From Budorcas taxicolor (Eukaryota; Chordata; Mammalia; Artiodactyla; Bovidae): a DNA stretch of 64,000 nt. This document shows positions 1 through 9,385 of the stretch, piece by piece. The position numbers and the translations under genes were made by a program. Under the pieces are notes generated by a model. The model made no database searches. It was not told the origin of the DNA and saw only the letters and a program-made list of their open reading frames with translations. The first letter of the stretch is position 1. Each line of letters starts with the position of its first letter. Where the stretch lies: the NCBI RefSeq assembly GCF_023091745.1, contig NC_068920.1, positions 123,412,622 through 123,476,621 of the forward strand, read 5' to 3'.

Positions 1-30
1 ATATTGTGACTACAGGGACTACAGTTTAAA

Positions 31-171
31 ATTAATTAATTTTTAATTTTTAAATTTTTATATTTTTGGTTGCACCACGCTGCTAGTGAGATTTTAGTTC
101 CCTGACTAGGGATCGAACCTGGGCCCTTAGCACTGAGAATTCAGAGTCCTAACCACTGGGTCACCAAGGAA
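31..171 (-). mobile_element. CHR-type tRNA-derived SINE, copy 1 of 3 stacked
   Basis: Antisense copy: a T-rich tract (the inverted A tail, about 31-66), then the CHR body with the inverted tRNA-like B-box (gatcgaacc near 111) and the typical 5' end ending in a 'caccaaggaattccc'-like motif near 171. The family is non-autonomous and moved by L1 machinery. It is the leftmost of three adjacent copies. Confidence 0.85.
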
Positions 172-225
172 TTCCCTATATGTTTTTAAAAATAGCTTTA
201 AAAAATGTGTGTGTATATATATATT

Positions 226-475
226 CATATTTTTATTTGTTTATTTGGCTGCACTCAGGATTTTCATTGCATCACTCGGGATCTTTTGCTGTGGCACATA
301 GACTCTCTAGTTGTGGCATGGCCTCTAGAGCATGCAGGCTTGGTTGGGCATGCTTAGTTGGGCACGGACTTAGTTGTTCTGAGGTATGTGGGATTTTAGT
401 GCCTGACCAGGGATTGAGTCCCAGTCCCCTGCATTGCTACGCAAATTCTTAGCCTCTGGACCACCAGGGAAATCC
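226..475 (-). mobile_element. CHR-type SINE, copy 2 of 3 stacked
   Basis: Antisense CHR SINE with a T-rich tail (226-243), a body starting 'tttggctgcactc', and a head ending 'ccaccagggaaatcc' near 475. It is flanked by near-identical ttccctata motifs at 172-180 and 476-484, read as target-site duplications. A chance 90-codon frame runs across it and has no meaning as a gene. Confidence 0.85.
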
Positions 476-489
476 TTCCCTATAGTTTT

Positions 490-796
490 GGGGGCATTTC
501 TGGCTGTGCTGGGTCTTTGCTGACTGCACAGGCTTTTCTCTAGTTGCGGTGAGTTGGGATTAGTGTCTAGTTTCGGTGCATGGGCTTCTCATTGCAGCGG
601 CTTCTCTTGTTGTGGAGCCTGGGCTCGAGGGCTTGAGGGCTTCCGTAGTTGCAGCGCCCAGGCTCTGGAGCACAGGCTGAAGAGTTGTGGTGCTCGGGCT
701 AAGTTGCATGTGGAATCTTCCCAGATTAGGGATCAAACCCCTGTCTCCTTCATTGGCAGGAGGATTCTTTATCACTGAGTCACCAGGGAAGCCCCC
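490..796 (-). mobile_element. CHR-2-type SINE, copy 3 of 3 stacked
   Basis: Antisense, roughly 300-bp CHR form with the long internal region (ggctgtgctggg... tagttgcgg...) and the head ending 'caccagggaagcccc' at about 795. The flanks tccctatag (477-485 and 798-806) match copy 2's flank, so all three insertions appear to share one target motif. Confidence 0.85.
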
Positions 797-1030
797 TCCC
801 TATAGCTCTTTAAAAAGAGGGTATCAAATCTCTATGAAGCTCTACATATGGAGCAATATGCTTTGTCTGAATACTTTGTACCTTTGCCCACCAAGTAATT
901 TCTCTTCCAGAGCTTCCATAAACATTTTTGTTTTCCTTTAGCTGTGGAAAAGGATCTTTGAAAGCTGCAAGGTAGCACTGACTATATACACACAGTTTGC
1001 ATGATTCTCCCTCTCAGTTCTCTTGTTGTT

Positions 1031-1290
1031 GCTGTTCAGTTATTCAGTCCTGCTGACTCTTTGAGACCCCATGGACTCCAGGCCTCCCTGTCCATCACCA
1101 ACTCCCGGAGTTTGCTCAAACCCATGTCCGTTGAGTCAGTGATGCTATCCAACCATCTCATCCTCCATCGCCCCCTTCTCCTCCTGCCCTCAATTTTTCC
1201 CAACGTTAGGGTTTTTTCCAGTGAGTTGGCTCTTGGTATCAGAGCCAAAATATTGTAGCTTTGGCATCAGTCCTTCCAATGAATATTCAG
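1031..1290 (-). mobile_element. BovB (RTE) LINE 3' end, diverged
   Basis: Antisense 3'-terminal segment of a BovB LINE, recognised by the 'gttcagt...attcagtcctgctgactc' start and the inverted reverse-transcriptase C-terminal coding region ('ccatcaccaactcccggag' near 1096). It is 5' truncated at about 1290, as is normal for target-primed insertions, and visibly older than the copies at 24.2 and 30.2 kb. Confidence 0.85.
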
Positions 1291-2378
1291 TTCTCTATAT
1301 TTCTGATTTAAAACTGATCACCAACTGAAGATGTAATAAGGAGTTTAAACATTAATTTTCCAATAAGGTATTAAGCATGCTACTCAGGCGGTTTATTAAT
1401 TAATTCATTTAATTGCATAAAGCAACAGATTCTCTGATTTCTTCTCAGGAAAAATTATGGGTTTAGATCTCAAGGTAGAGATTGCCAGGGCTATCCTGAA
1501 GCTATTTTTCTCCTTTTCTTAACAATGATCATGATCAGCACTGTACACACAGAGGTTAGTGGGAACCAGGCACTGGAAAGAGGGCAGTGGATGGTTGGCT
1601 GAGGCTAATAGTTTCTCAGAACTATTGCAACTAACTCCTGTGATCCCGTAAATAGATCCTATACTGCCTTTGAGGCCTTCAAGCTGGGTCCTGTGAAATA
1701 TCCTTGGAATTTTGTCAGCTGTCCCTTAGTTTCTGTTATGTCTACAGTTGTCAAAGATGGTTACTGTATCCAAGATATCATGTGGGGGTGTCTCTGCCCT
1801 CCTCATTAAGTTCCAAAGATGCTCCAGACACAAATGCTAGCATAGTTGAAGTCCCCAAGCTCCCCAAAGGCAGGGGCGTGGCTTCAAAAGAGGCCAGGGA
1901 TGTGTTTTTTTATTATTTTTTTCTTTTTGAGGGTTTCTAAATAGTCATCTCAGAAAGATCCTGTGAATGGTTTACTTTTATATAAACCTTCCTTGCAAGC
2001 TCCCTTGGAGAAAGTTCATGTTCACTTTTGTATTTATTTTTAAGGAAGCTGTGATATTTGCAGGTCTTGATATGCACATTACATCTTGCATATCAGGACC
2101 CTCTGTGGCATTTCCAGGTTTAACTGGAAATCTGTTTTTTTTTTTTTCTCTTAATTGCTTAAAAAGGTCCATTGATAAGTGAATCAGAGCCACAGAACTG
2201 AGGACTGGAAGAAGATCTTCAGGGAGATCCTACCTGCAAGGACCACGAGGCTCCAAGTCCAGGTAGAGACTACAGTAAGACCTGGGGCTTGGGGAGGTGA
2301 TGATATGTATAACCTGTAATGGTGTATGTGCGTGTTTTGGATGACTGTTACAGTAGCGAGTGTCTAGAGTGTTCAGTG
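1291..2378. other. unique sequence, no gene seen
   Basis: About 1.1 kb without a recognisable young repeat. It contains T-rich runs near 1906-1927 and 2136-2148. No coding exon is supported. Confidence 0.6.
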
Positions 2379-2893
2379 TATTAATTAGGTTCCTATTGTT
2401 GCTGTAACAAATGGCTGCAAACTTGGTGGCTTAGCACAACACAAATTTCTCTCTTACAGTCACGAAAGTCAGATGTCCTAAAATCAAGGTGTTGACAGTT
2501 CTGGAGATCAGAAGTCTAAGATCAAGTTGTCAGTTGGCCTGATTCCTTCTGGAGGATCTAGGGAAGAAGCTGTTTCCTAGCTGTTTCAAGCTTCTAGAAA
2601 CTGCCTGCCTGAATTGGCCTGTAGCCTCCTTCCATCTTCAAGGCTGGCAGAGCAGCGTCCTCAAACCTCTCCGATTCTCTGACCTCTGCTTCGGTCATAT
2701 CTCTGACTCGAATGCTCCTGCTTTCCTCTTATAAAAATTCTTGTGACTACACAGCCCGCTGGGATAATCCGGATCCTTAATCACATCGGCAAAATCTCCT
2801 GCTGTGTAAAGCTACATAGGTACAGGTTCAACATAATTTTAGGAATTGGGATATAGATATCTTTGGGGACCATTATGCTGTCTTCCATATTCA
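2379..2893 (-). mobile_element. ERVL-MaLR (MLT1-like) solitary LTR
   Basis: Antisense match to a mammalian MaLR LTR: 'taggttcctattg.tgctgtaacaaatg' at the left edge, the 'ctggag.tcagaagtc' and 'cttataa' blocks in the middle, and 'ggggaccattatgctg' at the right edge. These are ancient non-autonomous LTR elements mobilised by ERVL. No internal region is seen, so it is a solitary LTR. The exact subfamily is not assigned. Confidence 0.65.
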
Positions 2894-3567
2894 TTGTGAC
2901 AGATTTGCCCTAGCTTTTGCTTTATTGCAGAGATCCTCAAGGAGAAATGAGGATGATGGTGATGATTTATAACAACCTTTCATTAGATGGTGATATGCCA
3001 TTTACAACACTTATGACATTTCAATTTCCCTGAATTTCAATTAAAGTGTAGTTAAAGGAGCACTAGGACTTCGGATCAAGAGCTCTGATTTCATCACTTA
3101 ACGATCTATATGTCCTTCAGCAACTTATTTAAACTCTTGAGGCTTGGTATTCCCATCTGTAAATTGGGGGACTATTGTGATCAATGGGAAAATTTAGCTA
3201 GATTCTGGACAACTCGAGAATCTTGGAGTGTTTTGTGGGAAAATTTTATTTGGGGAGGTGCTTTTCAACTTTTCACATTCTAGGATGAATTTACAAACTT
3301 ATCCAAAACCTTTTTGCTCTAATTTTCACTCGCTGCATTATGTGAGATGATCTGAAAAGCAGAAACCAAAACGGAATCAGACACATTCATGAGATTTACT
3401 GGGGAAAATGCTTGTGTGGGGGAATGGGGAGGGGTTGGAGGAGGTTGGGAGAAGCTGTTCTAACCCCTGTGAAGAAAAGCCAGATGGTTGGAGCTGGGTG
3501 TTGCTGGAGAAGAAGAGTAGTATGGGGTGAGATTGGTTGGAATTTTATTATTTTTTAAATATTGTAA
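2894..3567. other. mostly unique sequence with a MIR-like trace
   Basis: About 3055-3180 resembles a degraded plus-strand MIR SINE ('tgtaaattggggga' is the MIR 'tgtaaaatgggga' core). The rest, including a G-rich patch at 3415-3450, is unique. No gene is seen. Confidence 0.5.
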
Positions 3568-3703
3568 AATTGTTATTTATTTCTTTGACTGCATTGGGTC
3601 TTAGTTGTGGCATGCAGGATCTAGTTCCTTGACCAGGGATTGAACCCGGGCCCCCTGCATTGGGAGTACAGAGTCTTAGTCACTGGACCACCAGGAAAGT
3701 CCC
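3568..3703 (-). mobile_element. CHR-type SINE
   Basis: Antisense CHR SINE with body 'ctgcattgggtcttagttgtgg', B-box complement 'gattgaaccc', and head ending 'ccaccaggaaagtccc'. It is flanked by TGGAATTTTATTATT (3538-3552) and TGGAATCTTATTGTT (3703-3717), a plausible target-site duplication with two mismatches. Confidence 0.85.
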
Positions 3704-3928
3704 TGGAATCTTATTGTTGAGGGCCTTGAACTGGGAGCATTAGATGATTATTGGCAGAGGAGTAACTCAATTCCAACTGCCTTTTAGAAGATTGTCCTAG
3801 GATAGAAGATGATGGATTAGAACTAGAGAGAACATGGACACCATCCAGGGACTGCTGTGACCTTCTTCAAGTGGGTAGTGTTATGGGTCTGGATTAGGCT
3901 AGAGGCAATGAAAATGAAAAGAAAAGAA

Positions 3929-4062
3929 CATGTGTGCGAAAGTCACTCAGTCACATCTGACTCTTTGGGACCCCGTGGACTGTAGCCCACCAGGCTCCTC
4001 TGTCCCTGGGATTCTCCAGGCGAGAAGACTGGAGTGGATAGCCATTGCCTTCTCCAGGGGAT
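3929..4062 (-). mobile_element. Bov-A/Bov-tA SINE, truncated
   Basis: Antisense Bov-A monomer: 'gaaagtcactcagtc' start, 'ccccgtggactgtagccc', 'gattctccaggcgagaa', and end near 'cttctccaggggatc'. The tRNA-like head is missing beyond about 4062. Confidence 0.85.
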
Positions 4063-4301
4063 CTAGTAGCCTTGAGTTATTATTCATCCCCCAAAATAAA
4101 TTTCTTTATTCCTCCCTGCCAAATAGAACCATCTGACTGTGTTAAATCAGTTTTGATTGTTGAGGGGCCAGGAGATGTTTAACATGCTGTTAAATGACTA
4201 TTGTAAGGAATGGTGTTTATTTTGCAGATATTGACCCCGTCCCAATGTCAGCTGATCTGTATCAATTTCAGTCTGCATACCATTCCTCTCCTCTTCTTTT
4301 G

Positions 4302-4356
4302 GCCTCTCCTCTCCTCTCCCCTCCCCTCCCCTCTCCCCTCCCCTCCCCTCCCTTCT
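4302..4356. repeat. pyrimidine-rich CT/CCCCT tract (simple repeat)
   Basis: Continuous C/T tract ending in seven C-runs (six of 4 C and one of 3 C, 4318-4352) mostly separated by one T. The minus strand therefore carries seven closely spaced G-runs, a strong G-quadruplex candidate. The homopurine/homopyrimidine bias also allows triplex (H-DNA). Confidence 0.9.
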
Positions 4357-5164
4357 ATCTCTTTCCTATCAGACTTAAGAACTCAACATAATTTATGACA
4401 GGAACAGGAGTGGTCTGGGCATTCTCCCTTTCCTCGACAGTAGATAATTCATCAACAGTAAGTTATGTCAACCTGCATCTTTTTGAATTTATCATAACAT
4501 CTGAAGTTCCTGATGATTTATTTTAACAAAAAACTGGGAGGAATAAAGGAAATGTAGGTTTAAAAGATGATCACTCTTGCTGCTGATCTGACTTAAGGAT
4601 GTTTGACTTTGAATGTACTTGTTTGTGAGAAGTGTCTTTAGGCAAAACTGATGGCCTGATGGTGACTTAAAATAAATGGCATGGGGTCTTGACGGGCAGA
4701 TAACATGTAGCAGCAGAGTGCACCTGGAAGTCCAGGTGGATATTTGTTGTTTGTTGCCATCAGTTTTGGAGACTATTTTGCATGCTCCAGAACCTCTCAT
4801 TGCTGGACTGAGTTTCAAAATAGGCTTCTAGTCACTGGGCTGGAAAACCTAGGTAAGGCCCTTGTTCTAGAGAGGATTCACAGCACCAAGAGAGGGTGCA
4901 GGCAGCATGAACAAAATATAAACGAGGAGCTGAAGTTCAAGATCAGAGCTACAGTAGGAGTGCTGGTAAGGGTCTACCATGTTGGACTCTGGAATTTCTT
5001 GTGTTTAAGTTTAGGCTTAGACTGGATACTGAGACAGGACTACCCCTGCAGGTAGGGGATCAAGGGCTCCAATGGGGAAGAAGAAGAAGATGGGGCCTTG
5101 TCAGGACTGAGATCACCCAGAGGGGATTCTCATAACATTGCAGGAAGCAGAGATGTCAATCCCA
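4357..5164. other. unique sequence, no gene seen
   Basis: No recognised repeat. Frames of 103-108 codons occur on both strands (4744-5055 plus, 4492-4818 minus), overlap each other and show no domain, so I read them as chance. Confidence 0.55.
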
Positions 5165-5334
5165 TACTGAAGCAAGAATCAGAACTACCTGGTAGGCTTG
5201 TTAAACCACAGACTGCAGTGCCCCGCCCCCAGAGTTTTTGATTCAGTGGGGTTGGCCTGGCTTCCAAAAATTTGCATTTCTAACATAATTCCAGGTGATG
5301 CTGATGCTACATCTGGGGCCCATGCTTTGACTAC
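5165..5334 (+). mobile_element. hAT-Charlie non-autonomous DNA transposon (MER20/MER5-like)
   Basis: Plus-strand match to the familiar eutherian element with 'cctggtaggcttgttaaa', 'ccccagagtttttgattcag', 'tttgcatttctaaca' and 'ccaggtgatgctgatgct', ending at 'ctttgactacag' (degenerate end). It is a miniature without transposase. The subfamily name is uncertain. Confidence 0.65.
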
Positions 5335-5336
5335 AG

Positions 5337-5895
5337 TTGTTCAGTGGCTAAGTCATGTCCAACTCTTTCCAACCCCATGGACTGCAGCATGCCAGGCTTT
5401 CCTGCCCTTGGTGTTGGAGAAGAATCTTGAGAGTCCCTTGGACTGCAAGGAGAGCCAACCAGTCCATCCTAAAGGAACTCAGTCCTGAATATTCATTGAA
5501 AGGACTGATGCTGAAGCTGAAACTCCAATACTTTGGCCACCTGATGCAAAGAACTGACTCATTTGAAAAGTCCCTGATGCTGGGAAAGGTTAAAGGCAGG
5601 AGGAGAAGGGGATGACTGAGGATGAGATGTTTGGGTGGCATCACTGACTCCATGGACACCGGGAGTTGGTGATGGACAGGGAGGCCTGGTGTGCTGCAGT
5701 CCATGGGGTTGCAAAGAGTTGGGCATGACTGAGTGACTGAACTGAATTGAACTGAACTATCTCCTGGAATTTACTCAAACTCATGTCCATTGAGTCGGTG
5801 ATGCCATTCAACCACATCGTCCTCTGTTGCCCCCTTCTCCCCCTGCCTTCAATCTTTCCCAGCATCAGAGTCTTTCCCAGTGACTTGGGTCCTCG
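5337..5895 (-). mobile_element. BovB LINE 3' end, outer element split by another BovB
   Basis: Two antisense BovB pieces, 5337-5406 and 5759-5895, read continuously once the intervening plus-strand BovB is removed. The first ends at the position equivalent to 'ccaggcctccctg' and the second resumes at 'ctcctggaatttactcaaac'. It was therefore one 3'-terminal BovB copy before the second inserted. Confidence 0.8.
5407..5758 (+). mobile_element. BovB LINE 3' end, nested inside a minus-strand BovB
   Basis: Plus-strand BovB tail from the 'tggtgttggagaag' region to the 3' end 'gagtgactgaactgaattgaactgaact'. It encodes a remnant of the RT C-terminus (residues such as GRRRRG near 5600). A small internal deletion sits near 5655. 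It is opposite in orientation to the host copy. Confidence 0.8.
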
Positions 5896-6030
5896 GTACA
5901 GTGTTTCTCCCTATTTACTGTACATTTGAATCATTTGGGGAGTTTTTTAAAACTATGGATGCCTGGGTCGTGCCTTCAGAGGTTCTATTTTAATTGGTCT
6001 GTTGTCTTTGGACTTCAGACTCTGATAGAC
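5896..6030 (+). mobile_element. hAT-Charlie-like MER fragment
   Basis: Begins 'cagtgtttctccc' and continues 'ttgaatcatttggggag' and 'gatgcctgggtc', matching the 5' part of a MER5/MER20-type hAT miniature. The right half is degraded. Confidence 0.5.
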
Positions 6031-6035
6031 TCTGA

Positions 6036-6356
6036 TTACACAGTTTTTTAAACAAAATTTTCTCTAAAATATACATATAATAAAATTCACTCCTTTTGGT
6101 ATTCAGTTCAATGAATTTTGACAAATTCGTAGCCATATAACCACTGTTACAATCAAGATATGGTCCTGTCACTCCTCCTACCCTCCTGCTATGCTTTTGA
6201 AGTCACTCTTGTCTCACCCTCAGTCCCTGGCAACTGGAGGTCTGTTCTTTGACTCTACAGTTTTGCCTTTTCCAGAATGTCTGAATCTAAATGTAGACAT
6301 ATAGAAAGTTGCCTTTGAGTCTCGTTTCTTTGACTTAGCATATGCACTTGAGATTC
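6036..6356 (-). mobile_element. old L1 (L1M-type) 3' end
   Basis: Antisense 3' region of an old L1: 'ataataaaattcactcctttt', 'attcagttcaatgaattttgac', 'tccctggcaactgga', 'ttgacttagcatatgc'. It runs directly into the BovB at about 6357. Confidence 0.65.
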
Positions 6357-7851
6357 ATTGTGCCATACTTTGAGCATTCTTTGGCATTGCCTTTCTTTGG
6401 GATTGGAATGAAAATTGACCTTTTCCAGTCCTGTGGCCACTGCTGAGTTTTCCAAATTTGCTGACATATTGAGTGCAGCACTTTCACAGCATCATCGTTC
6501 AGAATTTGAACTAGCTCAACTGGAATTCCATCACCTCTACTAGCTTTGTTTGTAGTGATGCTTTCTAAGGCCCACTTGACTTCACATTTCAGGATGTCTG
6601 GCTCTAGGTGAGTGATCACACCATTGCGATTATCTGGGTCATGACGATTTTTTTTTGTATAGTTCTTCTATGTATTCTTGCCACCTCTTCTTAATATCTT
6701 CTCTTCTGTTAGGTCCATACCATTTCTGTCCTTTATTGATCCCATCTTTGCATGTAACGTTCCCTTAATGAAGGAAGTGAAGTCACTCAGTCGTGTCCGA
6801 CTCTTTGCAACCCCATGGACTGTAGCCTATCAGGCTCCTCTGTCCATGGGATTTTCCAGGCAAGAGTGCTGGAGTGGATTGCCGTTTCCTTCTCCAGGGT
6901 ATCTTCCCAATCCAGGAATTGAACCTGGGTCTCCCGCATTGCACGCAGACACTTTACCATCTGTGCCATTTCCTTCTCCAGGGGATCTTCCTGACCCAGG
7001 AATCGAACCCGGGTCTCCCGCACTGCAGGCAGACACTTTACCATCTGAGCCACCAGGGAAGCCCCTTGGTGTTCCCTTAGTGTCTCTATGTTCCCTTGGT
7101 GTCTCTAATTTTCTTGAAGAGATTTCTAGTCTTTCCCATTCTATTGTTTTCCTCTATTTCTTTGCACTGATCCCTGAGGAAGGCTTTCTTATCTCTCCTT
7201 GCTATTCTTTGGAACTCTGCATTCAAATGGGTATATCTTTTCTTTTCTCCTCTGCTTTCCCTTCTCTTCTTTTCACAGCTATTTGTAAGGCCTTCTCAGA
7301 CAACAGTTTTGCTTTTTTGCATTTCTTTTTCTTGGGGATGGTCTTGATCCCTGCCTCCTGCACAATGTCACAAACCTTCATAGTTCATCAGGCAGTCTGT
7401 CTGTCAGATCTAGGCCCTTAAATCTATTTCTCACTTCCACTGTATAATTGTAAGGGATTTGATTTAGGCCATACCTGAATGGTCTAGTGGTTTTCCCTAG
7501 TTTCTTCAATTTAAGTCTGAAATTGGCAATAAGGAGTTCATGATCTGAGCCACGGTCAGCTCCTGGGCTTGTTTTTGCTGACTGTATGGAGCTTCTCCAT
7601 CTTTGGCTGCAAAGAATATAATCAATCTAATTTTGGTGTTGACCATCTGGTGATGTCCATGTGTAGAGTCTTCTCTTGTGTTGTTGGAAGAGGTGTTTGC
7701 TATGACCAGTGCATTCTCTTGGCAAAACTCTATGAGCCTTTGCCCTGCTTCATCCTGCACTCCAAGGCCACATTTTCCTGTTACTCCAGGTGTTTCTTAA
7801 CTTCCTACTTTTGTATTCCAGTCCCCTACAATGAGAAGGACATCTTTTAAA
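6357..7851 (-). mobile_element. BovB LINE internal region, split by a SINE
   Basis: Antisense BovB from the RT N-terminal region back through the linker toward the endonuclease. Left piece 6357-6769, right piece 7071-7851, with a Bov-tA between. Coding remnants on the minus strand include a block with residues HLEPDILKCEVKWALESI (about 6560-6615) and another with EFCQENALVIANT (about 7690-7740). Both BovB ends are missing, which is not the usual 3'-anchored structure. Confidence 0.85.
6771..7070 (-). mobile_element. Bov-tA SINE with duplicated tRNA-like head
   Basis: Antisense Bov-tA inserted in BovB. The Bov-A part (6777-6895) is followed by two tRNA-like heads in tandem, at about 6896-6968 and 6969-7065, each with an inverted B-box (gaattgaacc and gaatcgaacc). 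Target duplication: gttcccttaatg (6759-6770) versus gttcccttagtg (7071-7082), 11 of 12 matching. Confidence 0.85.
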
Positions 7852-9385
7852 AAACAGTTTTCTAATAGTATTTTACCTGGGCTCAGTATCAGAGTAATGC
7901 TGGCCTTGAGTAAATGAGTTTGAGACTGTTCTTTCCTCTTTAGCCTTTTGGAAGAGTTTCAGAAAGAATAGCATTTATTCTTCTTTAAATGTTTGCTGGA
8001 ACTCACCAGGGAAATCCTCTGGACCTGGGATTATCTTTGTTGGAAGATTTTTCTGTTCTGATTCAGTCTCCTTCCTTACTATTGGTCTGTTAAGATTGTC
8101 TGTTTCTTTATGATTTAGTCTGGTTAGGTTGTATGTTTTGGGGCATGTATCTGTTTCTTCTAGGTTATCCAATTTGATGGGCTATAAGTGTTCATAATAG
8201 TCTCTTGAAAGCTTATGTATTTCTGTAGTACCAGTTGTAATGTCTCCCCTTTCACTTCTAATGTTGTTTATTTAAATCTTTTCTCTTTTATCCTTAGTCA
8301 GTCTAACTAAAAGTTTGTCAATTTTGTTTATATTTTCAAGAATCAGTTTTTATTTCATTGAACCTTTCTATTGCTTTCTGGTCTCTATTTCATTTGTTTC
8401 TGTTCTAATCTTTTAAGTTTTCCTTCCTTCTACTATATTTGAGCTTAGTTTGTTCTTCTTACTTCTAGTTCCTTGAGATGTATAGTTACATTGTTTATTT
8501 GATATCTTTGTTTTTTCCTAAATGTAGGCATTTATTTCTATGAACTTTTTTCTTAGAACTGCTTTCTCTGTTTCCCTAAGTTTTGGTATATTGTGTTTCT
8601 ATTTTTTATTATTTCAACATATTTTTTGATTTCCATTTTGATTTCTTATTTGACCCATTTGTTGTTTAAGAGTGTGCTGTTTAGTTTCTGCATATTAATG
8701 AATTTTCTAATTTTACTTTTCTGGTATTGATTTCTAGTTTAATACCCCTGAGGTCAAAAGATACTTGGTATGATTTCAATCTTCTTAAATTTGCTAAGAT
8801 TTGCTTTGTATCATATAATCTCTCCTGGAGAATGTTTTGTGTGTGCTTGAGAAGAACATGTGTGTTCTGTTGTTATTGGTTGGAATGTTCTATATGTATC
8901 TGTTAGGTCTATTTAGTCTAAAGTATAATCCCAAAGTTTCCTTCTTATTGATTTTCTGTCTGTATGATCTATCTATTGGATACTGAAGTTCCCCACTATG
9001 ATTGTATTATTGTCCATTTCTCCCTTCGGATCTGTTAGCATTTGTTTAATATATTTAGGTACTCTCCTGGTTGCAGATACACACCCCCCACCGCACACAC
9101 ACAAATGACTGTTATATCTTTTGGATGAATTGACCCCTTTATCACTACATAGTGACCCTCTTTGTTTCTTGTTACAGTCTTTTCTCAAGGTCTATTTTGT
9201 CTGATAAAATAGTTTCCCCTACTCCCTTTCATTTTGATTTGCATGGGATATCTTTTTCCATCTCATTGAGTTTATGTGTGTCCTTAAAGTTGAAGTGAGT
9301 CTCGTGTAGGTAGCATGTAGTTGGGTCTTTCTTTTTTTAATTCAGCAATTGCTGTTTTCACTTATATTAGGTCATCTGGCTCTTC
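7852..9385 (-). mobile_element. L1 LINE, ORF2 endonuclease-RT region, degenerate
   Basis: Antisense L1 ORF2. Minus-strand reading remnants include an RT-entry block near 7975-8172 (residues such as PGPEDFPGEFQQTFKEE) and an endonuclease block near 8973-9035 (NNTIIVGNF, the IVGDFN motif with D changed to N). Gene order on the minus strand is endonuclease then RT, as expected. Many frameshifts and stops are present, so it is inactive. The 3' end lies under or beyond the adjacent BovB. Confidence 0.8.

Noticed and set aside
6678..7421. Longest plus-strand open frame (247 codons)
   Set aside because: It runs antisense through BovB, the inserted Bov-tA and BovB again. An open frame spanning three unrelated transposon pieces is chance.
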